NCBI RefSeq assembly: GCF_021555155.1
Contig: NZ_JAKGBU010000012.1
Span: 19,813 to 76,733 of the forward strand
Source: Rhizobium alarense
Lineage (GTDB): Bacteria > Pseudomonadota > Alphaproteobacteria > Rhizobiales > Rhizobiaceae
DNA length: 56,921 nt
Direction of reading: 5' to 3'
Shown: piece after piece, positions 44,652-54,401 of the stretch
Numbering within the stretch: the first letter of the stretch is position 1
Layout: each line of letters opens with the position of its first letter
Translations under genes and position numbers: made by a program
Notes under the pieces: model-generated
Seen by the model: the letters and a program-made list of their open reading frames with translations, nothing else
Databases searched by the model: none
Told to the model about the DNA's origin: nothing

Positions 44652-45887
44652 TCAGGCGCGTTTCGCCGCGCTGCGGTAGAGGAGCAGGAGAACCAGCAGA
44701 AGGCTGATGCCGGTGACCGGCCAGAAGACGAGATTGATCGTCTGCCAGCCATAGGCGTTGAACACCTTGCCGGAGGAGAAGGAGGAGAGCGCCACCGTGC
44801 CGAAGAGCACGATGTCGTGGAATCCCTGCACCTTGTCGGCCTCGTGCGGGCGGTAGCTTGCGGCCACGATCGCCGTCGAACCGATGAAGCCGAAGTTCCA
44901 GCCGACGCCGAGCAGGATGAGCGCGCCCCAGAAGTTCCAGAGCGCGATGCCCATATGCGCCACCGCCGCGCAGGCCATCAGGATGACGAGGCCGGCCGCC
45001 ACGATCCGTTCCGCGCCGTGACGCTGGATCAGCATGCCGGTAAAGAAGCTCGGCGCGAACATCGCGAGCACGTGCCACTGGATGCCGAGCGTCGCCAGGT
45101 CCGGAGAGAAGCCGCAGCCGATGACCATGGCGAGCGGCGCGCCCGTCATCATGAAGGTCATCAGCGCATAGGAGGAGATACCGGCCACCATGCCGGTGAG
45201 AAAGCGCTGGGTCAGCACGATTTCGCCGAGCGGACGAACGGGCAGGGCGGCGGCGCCCGTCCCGCTCGCCGCGGTCTCCGGCAGCCGCAGCAGCGCGAAG
45301 AGGCCGACGGCCAGGAGGCAGAGCGGCAGCAGGGCGACGAAGGGGCCGGCAAAGAGCACCGGCTCGAACAGGTCCCTGGCCAGGATGACGAGCTGGGGGC
45401 CGAGCACGGCCGAGATCACGCCGCCGGCGAGGATCCAGGAGATCGCCTTTGCCTTGTAGACGGACGGCGAGGCGTCGGCGGCGGCGAAACGGATCTTCTG
45501 CGCAAAGCCGCCCGAGATGCCGATCAGCAGAAAGGCCGTCGCAAGCAGCCAGAACGACGACCGGAAAAGGGCGATCGTCGCGAGCGCGCTGCCGGCCGCG
45601 CCGATGATCGCGCCCACCATGAAGCCGTGGCGTCGCCCCGCGAGCCGCGCCACGACGGCGACCAGCATGGCGCCGAGGGCGATGCCGATGTTGAAGCCGG
45701 TGAGCGGCGCGGTGGCGAGCGACTTGTCGTCGCCCAGCATCTGGTAGCCGACGATGCCGCCGACCGAGAAGACGATCGGGCCTGCGGAGGCGAGCAGCGC
45801 CTGCGCCGCCGTCAGCAGGAGGACATTGTAGCGGGCGGTCGAGAGCGCGTGTTCGAGGCCTCCGGTCGTATCCGCCCTGGTGTCCAT
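44652..45887 (-). CDS. MFS transporter
   Basis: A 411-residue transporter with about twelve membrane segments. The N-terminal half shows NIGIALGAMLVAVVARLAGRR, the typical cytosolic loop, and the second half FFTGMLIQRHGAERIV. The substrate is not predictable. The start MDTRADTTGG lies ten bases after the nusB stop, so it may be transcribed with nusB and ribH. It ends 173 bases before hppA. Confidence 0.85.
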   Translation of the reverse strand: MDTRADTTGGLEHALSTARYNVLLLTAAQALLASAGPIVFSVGGIVGYQMLGDDKSLATAPLTGFNIGIALGAMLVAVVARLAGRRHGFMVGAIIGAAGSALATIALFRSSFWLLATAFLLIGISGGFAQKIRFAAADASPSVYKAKAISWILAGGVISAVLGPQLVILARDLFEPVLFAGPFVALLPLCLLAVGLFALLRLPETAASGTGAAALPVRPLGEIVLTQRFLTGMVAGISSYALMTFMMTGAPLAMVIGCGFSPDLATLGIQWHVLAMFAPSFFTGMLIQRHGAERIVAAGLVILMACAAVAHMGIALWNFWGALILLGVGWNFGFIGSTAIVAASYRPHEADKVQGFHDIVLFGTVALSSFSSGKVFNAYGWQTINLVFWPVTGISLLLVLLLLYRSAAKRA

Positions 45888-45897
45888 CGCAACCTGC

Positions 45898-46380
45898 CTA
45901 TTTCTTCGTCTCGCCGCGGACCTGCCTGGCGATGCGGTCGAGGACGGCGTTGACGAGCTTCGGCTCGTCGTCCTCGAAGAAGGCCTTGGCGATCTCGACA
46001 TATTCCGTGACGATGACCGGGATCGGCACGTCCTTGCGCTCCACCAGCTCGAAGGTGCCGGCGCGCAGGATGGCGCGCACCGTGGAATCGAGCCGCGACA
46101 GGGCCCAGTCGTCCTGCAGCGCCGAGCCGATCAGCGGATCGAGCGCGCGCTGTTCGCGCACGACGCCCGACACGATGGAGCGGAACCAGGCGGCGTCGGC
46201 CTTCAGGTAGGTGTCGCCGTCGAGCTCGCGGCCGAGCCGGTGCTCCTCGTATTCGGCGACGATCTCCAGCACGCCGGTGCCGCCGATGTCCATCTGGTAG
46301 AGGGCCTGCACGGCGGCAAGCCGCGCCGCGCCGCGCTGGTTGACCGGCTTGACCGGATGATCGGGATTGTCCTTCGTCAC
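45898..46380 (-). CDS. nusB: Transcription antitermination factor NusB
   Basis: A 160-residue all-helical RNA-binding factor that joins NusE on boxA RNA. It reads [37 protein letters not shown] and [14 protein letters not shown], the family blocks. The start is a GTG that overlaps the ribH stop by four bases (GTGA), so translation is coupled. The ribH-nusB pair is a conserved arrangement. Confidence 0.95.
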   Translation of the reverse strand: MTKDNPDHPVKPVNQRGAARLAAVQALYQMDIGGTGVLEIVAEYEEHRLGRELDGDTYLKADAAWFRSIVSGVVREQRALDPLIGSALQDDWALSRLDSTVRAILRAGTFELVERKDVPIPVIVTEYVEIAKAFFEDDEPKLVNAVLDRIARQVRGETKK

Positions 46381-46838
46381 AGGTCGCTCCCGAGCTTCTG
46401 CTTCAGCGCGATCATGGTAAGGGCCGCGCGGGCCGCGAAGCCGCCCTTGTCGCCTTCCGTGCGGCGCGCCCTGGCCCAGCCCTGCGCATCGTTCTCCACC
46501 GTCAGGATGCCATTGCCGATCGGCAGGCTCTCGCTGACGGCGAGGTCCATCAGGGCGCGGGAGGATTCGTTCGCGACGATGTCGAAATGATAGGTTTCGC
46601 CGCGAATGACCATGCCGAGCGCCACGAAGCCGTCATAGAAGATGCCGCCGTTCTCCGCGCCGTCGAGCGCCATGGAGATCGCGGCCGGAATCTCGAGCGC
46701 GCCGGGCACGGTGACGATGTCGTAGCTGGCGCCGGCCGCATCCAGCGCCGCTTTCGCGCCGTCGAGCATGGCGTCCGCCATGTCGTCGTAGAAGCGGGCC
46801 TCGACGATGAGGAGATGAGGAGTTTCGCTGCTGGCCAT
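46377..46838 (-). CDS. ribH: 6,7-dimethyl-8-ribityllumazine synthase
   Basis: A 153-residue enzyme of riboflavin synthesis that condenses the aminouracil with 3,4-dihydroxybutanone phosphate. It has [34 protein letters not shown] with the catalytic His, and the C-terminal [14 protein letters not shown]. The ribosome site is weak (GGGTGA). No FMN riboswitch is seen before it. Partner genes ribE and ribD lie 2.5 kb away across three unrelated genes. Confidence 0.95.
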   Translation of the reverse strand: MASSETPHLLIVEARFYDDMADAMLDGAKAALDAAGASYDIVTVPGALEIPAAISMALDGAENGGIFYDGFVALGMVIRGETYHFDIVANESSRALMDLAVSESLPIGNGILTVENDAQGWARARRTEGDKGGFAARAALTMIALKQKLGSDL

Positions 46839-46981
46839 GGGTCACCCGGAATCCGATCGGCGCGGTTTCGCGCCAGAGGCGGCGGTCAAACCACGACACG
46901 CGGGCGATGGCAAGCGAATTTCGCCGGCAACGCGACGCAAATCCGGGGCATGGCCGCGTCCATGACAGGACACCGGTGGCG

Positions 46982-48142
46982 TCAGACCACGAGACGCAGG
47001 CCGTCGGTGGCGAGCGACACGCGGTTGCGCCCGCCGCGCTTGGAGGCATAAAGCGCCTTGTCCGCGCCGTTCAGCACGGTGTCGAAGGGCGCGCCGCCTT
47101 CCCGTCCGAAGGCGATGCCGGCGCTGACGGTGCAGTGGATCGAACCGCCGTCGAACTGGATGATGCTCGTCTCGAAGGTCTTGCGGATCCGTTCGGCGAT
47201 CGCGGTGGCGCGGTCGGCAACCGTGCGATCGAGCACGACGGCGAACTCCTCGCCGCCGAGGCGGGCGATCGTATCCGTGTGGCGGCAGGCATCCGAAAGC
47301 ACCGAGGCGAAGACGCGCAGCACCCGGTCGCCGACCGCGTGGCCGTGGCGGTCGTTGATCGCCTTGAACCCGTCGAGATCGAAGGCGAGGACAGCGGTGT
47401 GCGGGCCGACGGGCTGGGCGCCGTAGCGGTCGAACAGGGCGCGGCGGTTGAGAAGCCCCGTCAGCGCGTCCGTCATGGCATCGCGCCGGTGCCGGCTGGC
47501 GATCCGCCACTGGTTGAGCGCAAGCGACATCGCGCCGATGCCGGTGATGCCGATGACGGACATGACGAGGTTGACGTTCTCCGCCCAGTTCTGCGGCGCG
47601 TGGCCGAGCACCCAGCGGCGCTCCGAGAGCAGCACGGCCGCGCAGAGCGCGAAAGACACCGCGGTCAGCGCATAGAGCACGACGATCCCGACGGTCGGCA
47701 GCGGCGCCTCGGCGCGGCATCGCCAGTATTCGCTCGCCGTCAGTGCAAGCAGGGTCGCTGCGCAGAGGTTGAGCGCGATGAAACCGACGCCGTCCAGGCC
47801 GAAGATCAGCGGCGCGACCGTCACGGTGCAGCCGACCGCCGCCGCGCGCACCGTCGTCACGCGCCCGGGACGGTCCGTGCGATAGCGGTAGGCCGCGCCC
47901 CAGATGAAGGAAAAACCTGTCAGCAGCGCGACGAACCAGCAGCCGGCAAGGATCGCGCTCGGCGCCTTCACATAGACCGAATAGAAGACGACGGCCGCCA
48001 CCACCGCCCACATGCCGACCGACCAGGACAGCATGAAGCGCTCGACACGCGCGGCAAGCCAGGCGGCAAAGAGCGTGCCGGCGAGGCAGAATGCGGACAG
48101 GCCGATCGCCAGCAGCAATGTCCAGTAGTCCAGCACCATCAT
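46982..48142 (-). CDS. Diguanylate cyclase (GGDEF) with membrane sensor region
   Basis: A 386-residue protein making cyclic di-GMP. Six or so membrane segments span residues 5-205 and carry no named sensor domain. The catalytic site GGEEF (296-300) is intact, and the inhibitory I-site RHTD sits at residues 287-290 with the normal five-residue spacing. The substrate-binding FDLDGFKAIND is present. The start follows GGAG; an upstream TTG is less likely. It is placed between ribH and the cupin gene. Confidence 0.92.
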   Translation of the reverse strand: MMVLDYWTLLLAIGLSAFCLAGTLFAAWLAARVERFMLSWSVGMWAVVAAVVFYSVYVKAPSAILAGCWFVALLTGFSFIWGAAYRYRTDRPGRVTTVRAAAVGCTVTVAPLIFGLDGVGFIALNLCAATLLALTASEYWRCRAEAPLPTVGIVVLYALTAVSFALCAAVLLSERRWVLGHAPQNWAENVNLVMSVIGITGIGAMSLALNQWRIASRHRRDAMTDALTGLLNRRALFDRYGAQPVGPHTAVLAFDLDGFKAINDRHGHAVGDRVLRVFASVLSDACRHTDTIARLGGEEFAVVLDRTVADRATAIAERIRKTFETSIIQFDGGSIHCTVSAGIAFGREGGAPFDTVLNGADKALYASKRGGRNRVSLATDGLRLVV

Positions 48143-48340
48143 CGGTTCGCTCCGGTCGCTGAGGGCATCCGGCCGCAACCTAGCGCCAGGTGGTATCTAT
48201 ATCGTTACGTTACGTGAGTCGGAAAGCGGCCGATCCGGCCTCGAAATGCGGCGGCATGCCGCAGACAGGACACGAATCTGTGGAAACTGGGCGAGCGCTT
48301 GGATAAATTCAACTGTAAGCAGCGCGAGGAAACATTCGAG

Positions 48341-48847
48341 ATGACGGAACAACAAAGACCGCCGATCGTCCGGCTGAAGGACCTGAACTTGGAGCACTGG
48401 ACGCAAGGAACGCTCTACGAATCACGCGACGCCTCGTTCGGCGCCACGCTCGGCCTCGTCGGCCTTGGCGTCAGCTACGGCGAGGTGCCGCCCGGCAAGT
48501 CGGGCTGCCCCTTCCACAACCATCATGTCGAGGACGAGCTTTTCGTCATCCTGGAGGGAAGCGGCACGTACCGCTTCGGCGACGACCGTTACGATCTGGC
48601 GGCCGGCGATGTGCTCGGCGCGCCGGCGGGCGGGCCGGAAACGGCGCACCAGATCGTCAACACCGGTACGACACCGCTCAGATACCTTTCGATCTCGACG
48701 ATGGCGGCGACGGAGATCTGCGAATATCCGGACAGCGGCAAGTTCCTGGCCAAGACACGGTCGGCCACAGGCGGCAGGCCGGCATTCCGCCATATCGGGC
48801 GCCCGGCCGCGTCCGTCGACTACTGGGACGGCGAGCCCGGCGCATGA
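48341..48847 (+). CDS. Cupin-domain protein
   Basis: A 168-residue cupin. The first motif CPFHNHHVEDELFVILEGSG includes three likely metal histidines and a glutamate, and the second is DLAAGDVLGAPAGGPETAHQ with a further histidine. A dioxygenase or sugar-binding role is possible, but the substrate is unknown. The ribosome site is GAGGAA. The stop overlaps the next gene's ATG (ATGA), so the pair is coupled. Confidence 0.83.
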   Translation: MTEQQRPPIVRLKDLNLEHWTQGTLYESRDASFGATLGLVGLGVSYGEVPPGKSGCPFHNHHVEDELFVILEGSGTYRFGDDRYDLAAGDVLGAPAGGPETAHQIVNTGTTPLRYLSISTMAATEICEYPDSGKFLAKTRSATGGRPAFRHIGRPAASVDYWDGEPGA

Positions 48848-49440
48848 GCAGCACATCGGCGATTTCAATCGTGAACAAGCATTACCTCCGGACAGTCCCG
48901 ACACTCGAGACGCGGCGCCTGATCCTGCGGTCGCACCGCATCGAGGATTTCGACAGCTATGCCGCGTTGTGGGCCGACGAGGGCGTCGTGCGTCATATCG
49001 GTTCCACGCCGGCCAACCGCGAGGAGGCCTGGGCGCGCATGCTGCGCATGGGCGGCCTCTGGCACCATATGGGCTTCGGCTTCCTGACCCTGATCGAAAG
49101 GGAGACCGGAACGCTGATCGGCGAAGCCGGCTTCCTCGACCTGCATCGCGACATGCAGCCCTCGACCGAGGGCACGCTGGAGGCGGGCTGGATCGTCGCC
49201 CCCGCCTGGCAGCGCCGCGGCTACGCCTTCGAGGCCGTCTCCGCTCTGATCGAATGGGCAGGTCCGCGCTTTCCGTGCCGGCCGATGACCTGCATCATCG
49301 ATCCCGACAACGAACCGTCGCTGCGCCTGGCTTTCAGGCTCGGCTTTGCGGAAAAGACCCGCACGGCCTATCAGGGATCGGAGGTCATTCTGCTCGAGCG
49401 ACCGGAAACTCCGCCAGCCGCGCCGCGTAGCGCGCCATAG
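48844..49440 (+). CDS. GNAT-family N-acetyltransferase (RimJ/RimL-like)
   Basis: A 198-residue acetyltransferase. The pattern reads ETRRLILRSHRIEDFDSYAA, LEAGWIVAPAWQRRGYAFEA (the acetyl-CoA pyrophosphate-binding R/Q-x-x-G-x-A segment) and PDNEPSLRLAFRLGF. The target is unknown. It is coupled to the cupin gene by an ATGA overlap. Its last 56 bases overlap the 3' end of the convergent ribE gene. Confidence 0.85.
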   Translation: MSSTSAISIVNKHYLRTVPTLETRRLILRSHRIEDFDSYAALWADEGVVRHIGSTPANREEAWARMLRMGGLWHHMGFGFLTLIERETGTLIGEAGFLDLHRDMQPSTEGTLEAGWIVAPAWQRRGYAFEAVSALIEWAGPRFPCRPMTCIIDPDNEPSLRLAFRLGFAEKTRTAYQGSEVILLERPETPPAAPRSAP

Positions 49441-50005
49441 TGTCGACTTCGAAATTCACGAAGTCGCCCGCCTTGCGCTCGCCCCAGGTCGTGACCTCGA
49501 GCGTGTGGCGGATGAGCAGCACGTCGAAGTCCCGGCCGTTCACGGCATTGACGGTCAGCGACGTGCCGTCGAGCGCCACCGAGCCCTTCGGTGCGACGAA
49601 CCGTTCGAGCCCCTCGGGCGCGCGGATGCGGAAGCGCGTGGCGTCGCCCTCGGCCTCGACGGCAAGGATCTCCGCCTTGCCGTCCACGTGGCCGGAGACG
49701 ATATGGCCGCCGAGTTCGTCGCCGATCTTCAGCGAACGTTCGAGGTTGACGCGCGTGCCCGTTTCCCAGCCGGCAATCGTCGTCAGGCGCAGCGCCTCCT
49801 CCCAGGCCTCGACCTCGAACCAGCGCTCGTTGGCGCCGGCTTCGGGCAGTGCCGTGACGGTGAGGCAGGTGCCGGAATGGGCGATCGAGGCGCCCATGTC
49901 GATGGTCGCGGGGTCGTAGCTGGTCCGGACGCGCAGGCGCACGCCCTCGTTCATGGGTGTGACGCTGTCGATCGTGCCGATGTCGGTGACAATGCCGGTG
50001 AACAT
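49385..50005 (-). CDS. ribE: Riboflavin synthase alpha subunit
   Basis: A 206-residue enzyme that dismutates two lumazines into riboflavin. Both lumazine-binding repeats are present, one starting MFTGIVTDIGTIDSV and the other with GGHIVSGHVDGKAEIL. The two repeats show SGTCLTV and GTSLTVNAV. The start ATG overlaps the ribD stop by one base (TGATG). Its 3' end runs under the opposite-strand GNAT gene. Confidence 0.96.
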   Translation of the reverse strand: MFTGIVTDIGTIDSVTPMNEGVRLRVRTSYDPATIDMGASIAHSGTCLTVTALPEAGANERWFEVEAWEEALRLTTIAGWETGTRVNLERSLKIGDELGGHIVSGHVDGKAEILAVEAEGDATRFRIRAPEGLERFVAPKGSVALDGTSLTVNAVNGRDFDVLLIRHTLEVTTWGERKAGDFVNFEVDTMARYAARLAEFPVARAE

Positions 50006-51096
50006 CAATCGTCTCTTTCGTAGTCTTCGAATGTATCGGCGCCGTAGCGGGCGCTGCCGCGCAGCAAAAACCCGTCCGGCGCCTCGCCCGGTACACATGG
50101 GGATCGGACCCCGCCCCTGCCAATGGGCGCCGGGCCGGCAAAGAGCAGAATCCGGTCGACCAGGCCGGCGGCCAGGAAGGACTGCGCCGTGCGGGCGCCG
50201 CCCTCGACCAGCAGCGAGGAGATGCCGCGTGTGGCGAGCGCTTCGAGCAGCACCTCGAGCCGGCGCGGATCGCACCGCAGCACCTCGACGCCCTCCGCCT
50301 CGAGCGCGGCACGGCGTATGTCGTGCGCATCCTCTTCCCCGCGGTCCGCCACCGCGATCACCGGCACGGAGGCCGCGGTTCGCACAAGCTTCGAGGTGAG
50401 CGGCAGCTCCAGACGCGGATCGAGCACGATGCGCACGGGGGACCGCGGCTGCATCCCCGGCAGGCGGCAGGTGAGTTCCGGATCGTCGGCGCGCGCAGTG
50501 CCGATGCCGACAAGGATCGCGTCCGACTCGGCGCGCAGCACATGCACCTGGCCGCGCGACACCGGTCCGGTGATCGCCACCTGCCCCTCGCCCGGCCGGC
50601 CGAGCATGCCATCGGCCGATACGGCGAGTTTCAGAGTCACATGCGGCCGCTTCTTCGTCTGGCGCATCAGGTAGCCGGCAAGCGCCCGCCTGCCCTCGCC
50701 CTCCAGCACCCGCGTTTCCACCGCGATGCCCGCCGCGCGGAGCCGCTCGAAGCCTTGACCCGCGACGCGCGCGTCCGGATCGTCGACCGAGACGACGACG
50801 CGCGCCACGCCGGCGGCGATCAGCGCGTCGGCGCAGGGCGGCGTCCGGCCGTGATGCGCGCAGGGTTCGAGCGTCACATAGGCCGTCGCGCCGCGCGCCG
50901 CCTCGCCGGCCTCGGCGAGCGCCTGCGTCTCCGCATGCGGCCGGCCGCCAGGCGCCGTGACGGCCGAGCCGAGCACGATGCCGTCCCTGACGATGAGGCA
51001 GGCGACGGAGGGATTGGTCGCGGTCAGGCCGAGGTTTCGGCGTGCGAGCCGGATCGCCGCGGCCATGAAGCGTTCGTCCTCGGCGGCCGCCGCCAT
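50005..51096 (-). CDS. ribD: Bifunctional riboflavin deaminase/reductase
   Basis: A 363-residue protein. The N-terminal deaminase (about 1-145) has the zinc site HAE in PGGRPHAET and PCAHHGRTPPC. The C-terminal reductase has KLAVSADGMLGRPGEGQVAITG and the LLVEGGARTAQSF block. It performs the second and third steps of riboflavin synthesis. It sits three bases after nrdR. Confidence 0.96.
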   Translation of the reverse strand: MAAAAEDERFMAAAIRLARRNLGLTATNPSVACLIVRDGIVLGSAVTAPGGRPHAETQALAEAGEAARGATAYVTLEPCAHHGRTPPCADALIAAGVARVVVSVDDPDARVAGQGFERLRAAGIAVETRVLEGEGRRALAGYLMRQTKKRPHVTLKLAVSADGMLGRPGEGQVAITGPVSRGQVHVLRAESDAILVGIGTARADDPELTCRLPGMQPRSPVRIVLDPRLELPLTSKLVRTAASVPVIAVADRGEEDAHDIRRAALEAEGVEVLRCDPRRLEVLLEALATRGISSLLVEGGARTAQSFLAAGLVDRILLFAGPAPIGRGGVRSPCVPGEAPDGFLLRGSARYGADTFEDYERDD

Positions 51097-51099
51097 CGG

Positions 51100-51573
51100 T
51101 CAGGCGCCCGGGTCGCGGGCGATCTTGGCCGCCACCTCGGCGAGGATCTTCTCGAAATCGTCGACATGCGAGAAGTCGCGATAGACCGAGGCGTAGCGCA
51201 CGAAGGCCACGTCATCGAGCGCCTTCAGGGCTTCCAGCACCTGCAGGCCGATCTGTTCGGAGGAGATTTCCGTCTCGCCGGAGCTTTCGAGCCGGCGCAC
51301 GATGCCGGAAACGGCGCGTTCGATGCGATCCCGGTCGACCGGCCGCTTGCGCAGCGCGATCTCGAAGGAGCGCATCAGCTTCTCGCGGTCGAAGGGGGCC
51401 TTGCGGCCCGTCTTCTTCAGGACCATCAGCTCGCGCAGCTGCACCCGCTCGAAGGTCGTGAACCGCCCGCCGCAATCCGGGCAGATCCGCCGGCGGCGGA
51501 TGGCGGTCCCGTCCTCTGCCGGACGGGAATCCTTCACCTGCGTATCCTCGGAGGCACAGAACGGGCAGCGCAT
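51100..51573 (-). CDS. nrdR: Transcriptional repressor NrdR
   Basis: A 157-residue regulator of ribonucleotide reductase genes. The zinc ribbon MRCPFC...[12 protein letters not shown] (four cysteines) is followed by an ATP-cone ([20 protein letters not shown]). The length is typical. No NrdR box pair was noticed in its own upstream region. It is eight bases from the glyA stop and three bases from ribD, part of the glyA-nrdR-ribD-ribE set. Confidence 0.96.
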   Translation of the reverse strand: MRCPFCASEDTQVKDSRPAEDGTAIRRRRICPDCGGRFTTFERVQLRELMVLKKTGRKAPFDREKLMRSFEIALRKRPVDRDRIERAVSGIVRRLESSGETEISSEQIGLQVLEALKALDDVAFVRYASVYRDFSHVDDFEKILAEVAAKIARDPGA

Positions 51574-51581
51574 GATGGTCC

Positions 51582-52880
51582 TTACATATAGGCGTACATC
51601 GGGAAGCGGTCGGTGAGCTTGACCACCTTGTCGCGCACGCTGGCCTCGACGGCGGCATTTCCCTCGTCGGAATTGGCGACCTTCAGGCCGTCGAGAACCT
51701 CGACGATCAGGTTGCCGATCTCCTTGAATTCCGCTTCCTTGAAGCCGCGTGTCGTGCCGGCCGGCGCGCCGAGGCGCACGCCCGAGGTGACGAAGGGCTT
51801 TTCGGGATCGAAGGGGATGCCGTTCTTGTTGCAGGTGATGTAGGCGCGGCCCAGCGCCGCTTCCGCCCGCTTGCCGGTCGCGTTCTTCTTGCGCAGGTCG
51901 ACGAGCATCAGGTGGTTGTCGGTGCCGCCGGACACGACGTCGAGGCCGCCCTCGACCAGCGTCGCGGCCAGCGTCTGCGCATTCTTGACGACCTGGGCCG
52001 CGTAATCCTTGAAGGAGGGCTCCAGCGCCTCGCCGAGCGCCACGGCCTTGGCGGCGATGACATGCATCAGCGGGCCGCCCTGCAGGCCGGGGAAGACGGC
52101 GGAGTTGAACTTCTTCGCCAGATCCTCGTCATTGGTGAGGATCATGCCGCCGCGCGGACCGCGCAGCGACTTGTGCGTCGTCGTCGTGGCGACGTGGCAA
52201 TGCGGGAACGGCGACGGATGCACGCCGCCGGCGACGAGACCGGCGATATGCGCCATGTCGACCATCAGCCAGGCGCCCACTTCGTCGGCGATCTCGCGGA
52301 AGCGCTTCCAGTCCCAGATGCGCGAATAGGCCGTGCCGCCGGCGATGATGAGCTTCGGCTTGTGGGTGCGGGCCTTCTCGGCGACGGCGTCCATGTCGAG
52401 CAGGTTGTCGCCTTCGCGCACGCCGTAGGAGACCACGTTGAACCACTTGCCGGACATGTTGACCGGCGAGCCGTGCGTCAGATGACCGCCCGAATTGAGG
52501 TCGAGGCCCATGAAGGTGTCGCCCGGCTGGAGCAGCGCGAGGAACACCGCCTGGTTCATCTGCGAGCCGGAATTCGGCTGGACGTTGGCGAAGTTGACGC
52601 CGAACAGCTTCTTGGCGCGCTCGATCGCCAGCTCTTCCGCGATGTCGACGAACTGGCAGCCGCCGTAGTAGCGCTTGCCCGGATAGCCCTCGGCATATTT
52701 GTTCGTCATGATCGAGCCCTGCGCTTCGAGCACGGCGCGCGACACGATGTTCTCCGAGGCGATCAGCTCGATCTCATGGCGCTGGCGACCGAGTTCCTTT
52801 TCGATGGCGCCGAAGATCTCCGGATCGGAGTCGGCCAGCGAACGGGTGAAGAAGACGTCGGTTGCGGAAGAATGGCTCAT
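51582..52880 (-). CDS. glyA: Serine hydroxymethyltransferase
   Basis: A 432-residue PLP enzyme that interconverts serine and glycine with tetrahydrofolate. The PLP lysine is Lys237 in [10 protein letters not shown]. Other landmarks are [21 protein letters not shown] and [13 protein letters not shown]. The start [11 protein letters not shown] follows AGGAGCC; an in-frame extension of 32 residues is unsupported. It heads the glyA-nrdR-ribD-ribE operon. Confidence 0.97.
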   Translation of the reverse strand: MSHSSATDVFFTRSLADSDPEIFGAIEKELGRQRHEIELIASENIVSRAVLEAQGSIMTNKYAEGYPGKRYYGGCQFVDIAEELAIERAKKLFGVNFANVQPNSGSQMNQAVFLALLQPGDTFMGLDLNSGGHLTHGSPVNMSGKWFNVVSYGVREGDNLLDMDAVAEKARTHKPKLIIAGGTAYSRIWDWKRFREIADEVGAWLMVDMAHIAGLVAGGVHPSPFPHCHVATTTTHKSLRGPRGGMILTNDEDLAKKFNSAVFPGLQGGPLMHVIAAKAVALGEALEPSFKDYAAQVVKNAQTLAATLVEGGLDVVSGGTDNHLMLVDLRKKNATGKRAEAALGRAYITCNKNGIPFDPEKPFVTSGVRLGAPAGTTRGFKEAEFKEIGNLIVEVLDGLKVANSDEGNAAVEASVRDKVVKLTDRFPMYAYM

Positions 52881-53022
52881 CCTCGGGGCTCCTGAAGGGT
52901 GGGTGGCACGGTGTTTATCGTCCTCGCATGGCAAGGGCAATATCCGCTGTGCGGTTTGCGCCATTTCGCCCTGCATTGCCGAAATAAATGCGCGGGCGGC
53001 GCGGCCGGCGCCGAAAGCGAAA

Positions 53023-53053
53023 GGGCCGCGCCCCCTGATGGGAGACGCGGCCC
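53023..53053 (-). terminator. Candidate terminator of the L,D-transpeptidase gene
   Basis: On the minus strand GGGCCGCG and CGCGGCCC pair around a loop of 15 bases and TTTCGCTTT follows, about 23 bases past the stop. Confidence 0.6.
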
Positions 53054-53075
53054 GATCCCGTGACGCCGGACGGAG

Positions 53076-54401
53076 CTATTGCGGCAGCAGATCCTGGTCG
53101 ATCGCGCCCGCCGGCTGCTCGACGCCGTAATTGGTCTGCAGCGCCAGCTCGGCGACGCCGTCCTTCTGGTAGATGTCGTCGCGGAACTGTACGACGCGGT
53201 CCTTGGCCGACCAGGCCGTGATATAGACGAAATAGACTGGCACTTCCTCGGCAAGCCGGATCGGCGTGTTCTGCCCGGCGCGGATCGTCGCCTCCATCTG
53301 CTGGCGCGACCAGCCGGGCGTCTCCTTGAGCAGCCACGTCGACAGGTCGCGCACGTTCTGCACGCGCACGCAGCCGGAGGATTCGAAGCGCATCAGCTTG
53401 TTGAACAGGCCCTGCTGCGGCGTGTCGTGCATGTAGACGGCATGCTCGTTGTGGAAGTTGATCTTCGTCGACGACATGGCGTTGATCTTGCCGGGGTCCT
53501 GGCGGAACATCAGGTCCGGCGCCTTCTCGGCGTTCCAGTCGATCGTCTCGGGCGCCACCTCGTTGCCCTTGCCGTCGATCAGGCGGATGGCGTTGCGCTC
53601 CAGATAGGTCGGGTCCTTGCGCATCAGCGGCATGATGTCCTTCTGGACGATCGAGCGCGGCGCGGTCCAGTAGGGGTTGAGGATGACCTCGTAGATCTTC
53701 GAGTTCAGCACCGGTGACTGGCGGTCGATCTTGCCGACGATGGCCGTGTGGCGCGAGACGACGCGGCCGTTCTCGACGGCCTCGATATAGGCGGCCGGAA
53801 TGTTGACCATCACGTAGCGGCGGCCGAGGTCGCCCGACATCGCCTGGATGCGGATGAGGTTCGTCTGGAGCTGGCCGAGGCGGGTGTCGGCCGGCACGTT
53901 GACGGCCTTCAGCGTGTATTCGCCGATCACGCCGTCGGACGGCAGGCCGTGGCGGGCCTGGAAGCGCTTGACGGCGCCGTCGACATAGGAATCGAAGGCA
54001 TCCGACAGGCCCGCCGAGCGCGGCAGGTCGCCGGAAATGATGAGGCGCTGGCGAAGCTGCTGCACGGACGGATCCGAGACGCCGAGTTCCAGCTTGATCG
54101 AGGTGTTGACCGTCGGCCAGCCGCCGCTCGCGACGATGTTCTGGTAGTCCATGATCGCCTGCTGGATGGAGCCGGCGGCACCGGGGCCGAAGATCGGGTT
54201 GTTCGACACGACGGCGGTCGCGGTGCGCGACGCCTTGGCGTCGAACTGGTCGTCCCAGGAGCCGCGGCGCGGTGCGTTGATGATGTCGTCGAGCGCCGAC
54301 TGGGCGGCGGCGGTGCCGGCCAGCGCCGTCGCGCCGAAGGTCGCGGCGGAGCGCAGGAATGCGCGGCGGGAGAACACATCACTTGCGATTTTTCGAGACA
54401 T
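53076..54401 (-). CDS. ldtP: L,D-transpeptidase with Tat signal
   Basis: A 441-residue periplasmic YkuD-type enzyme that makes 3-3 cross-links or links lipoproteins to peptidoglycan. It begins with a Tat signal, SRRAFLRSAATFGATALAG, a feature of rhizobial LdtP. A peptidoglycan-binding domain lies around residues 125-170, and the catalytic block is YMHDTPQ (His325) and SSGCVRVQN (Cys344). The start at MSRKIASDV is chosen; an ATG four codons earlier is possible. A TATGAT-like promoter box is near 54485-54490. Its regulator gene ldtR lies upstream. Confidence 0.9.
   Translation of the reverse strand: MSRKIASDVFSRRAFLRSAATFGATALAGTAAAQSALDDIINAPRRGSWDDQFDAKASRTATAVVSNNPIFGPGAAGSIQQAIMDYQNIVASGGWPTVNTSIKLELGVSDPSVQQLRQRLIISGDLPRSAGLSDAFDSYVDGAVKRFQARHGLPSDGVIGEYTLKAVNVPADTRLGQLQTNLIRIQAMSGDLGRRYVMVNIPAAYIEAVENGRVVSRHTAIVGKIDRQSPVLNSKIYEVILNPYWTAPRSIVQKDIMPLMRKDPTYLERNAIRLIDGKGNEVAPETIDWNAEKAPDLMFRQDPGKINAMSSTKINFHNEHAVYMHDTPQQGLFNKLMRFESSGCVRVQNVRDLSTWLLKETPGWSRQQMEATIRAGQNTPIRLAEEVPVYFVYITAWSAKDRVVQFRDDIYQKDGVAELALQTNYGVEQPAGAIDQDLLPQ

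Noticed and set aside
42466-44679. A long plus-strand frame opposite hppA
   Set aside because: Antisense shadow of a well-supported membrane protein; composition is artefactual.
46839-46981. FMN riboswitch before ribH
   Set aside because: The conserved riboswitch core was looked for on the minus strand and not seen.
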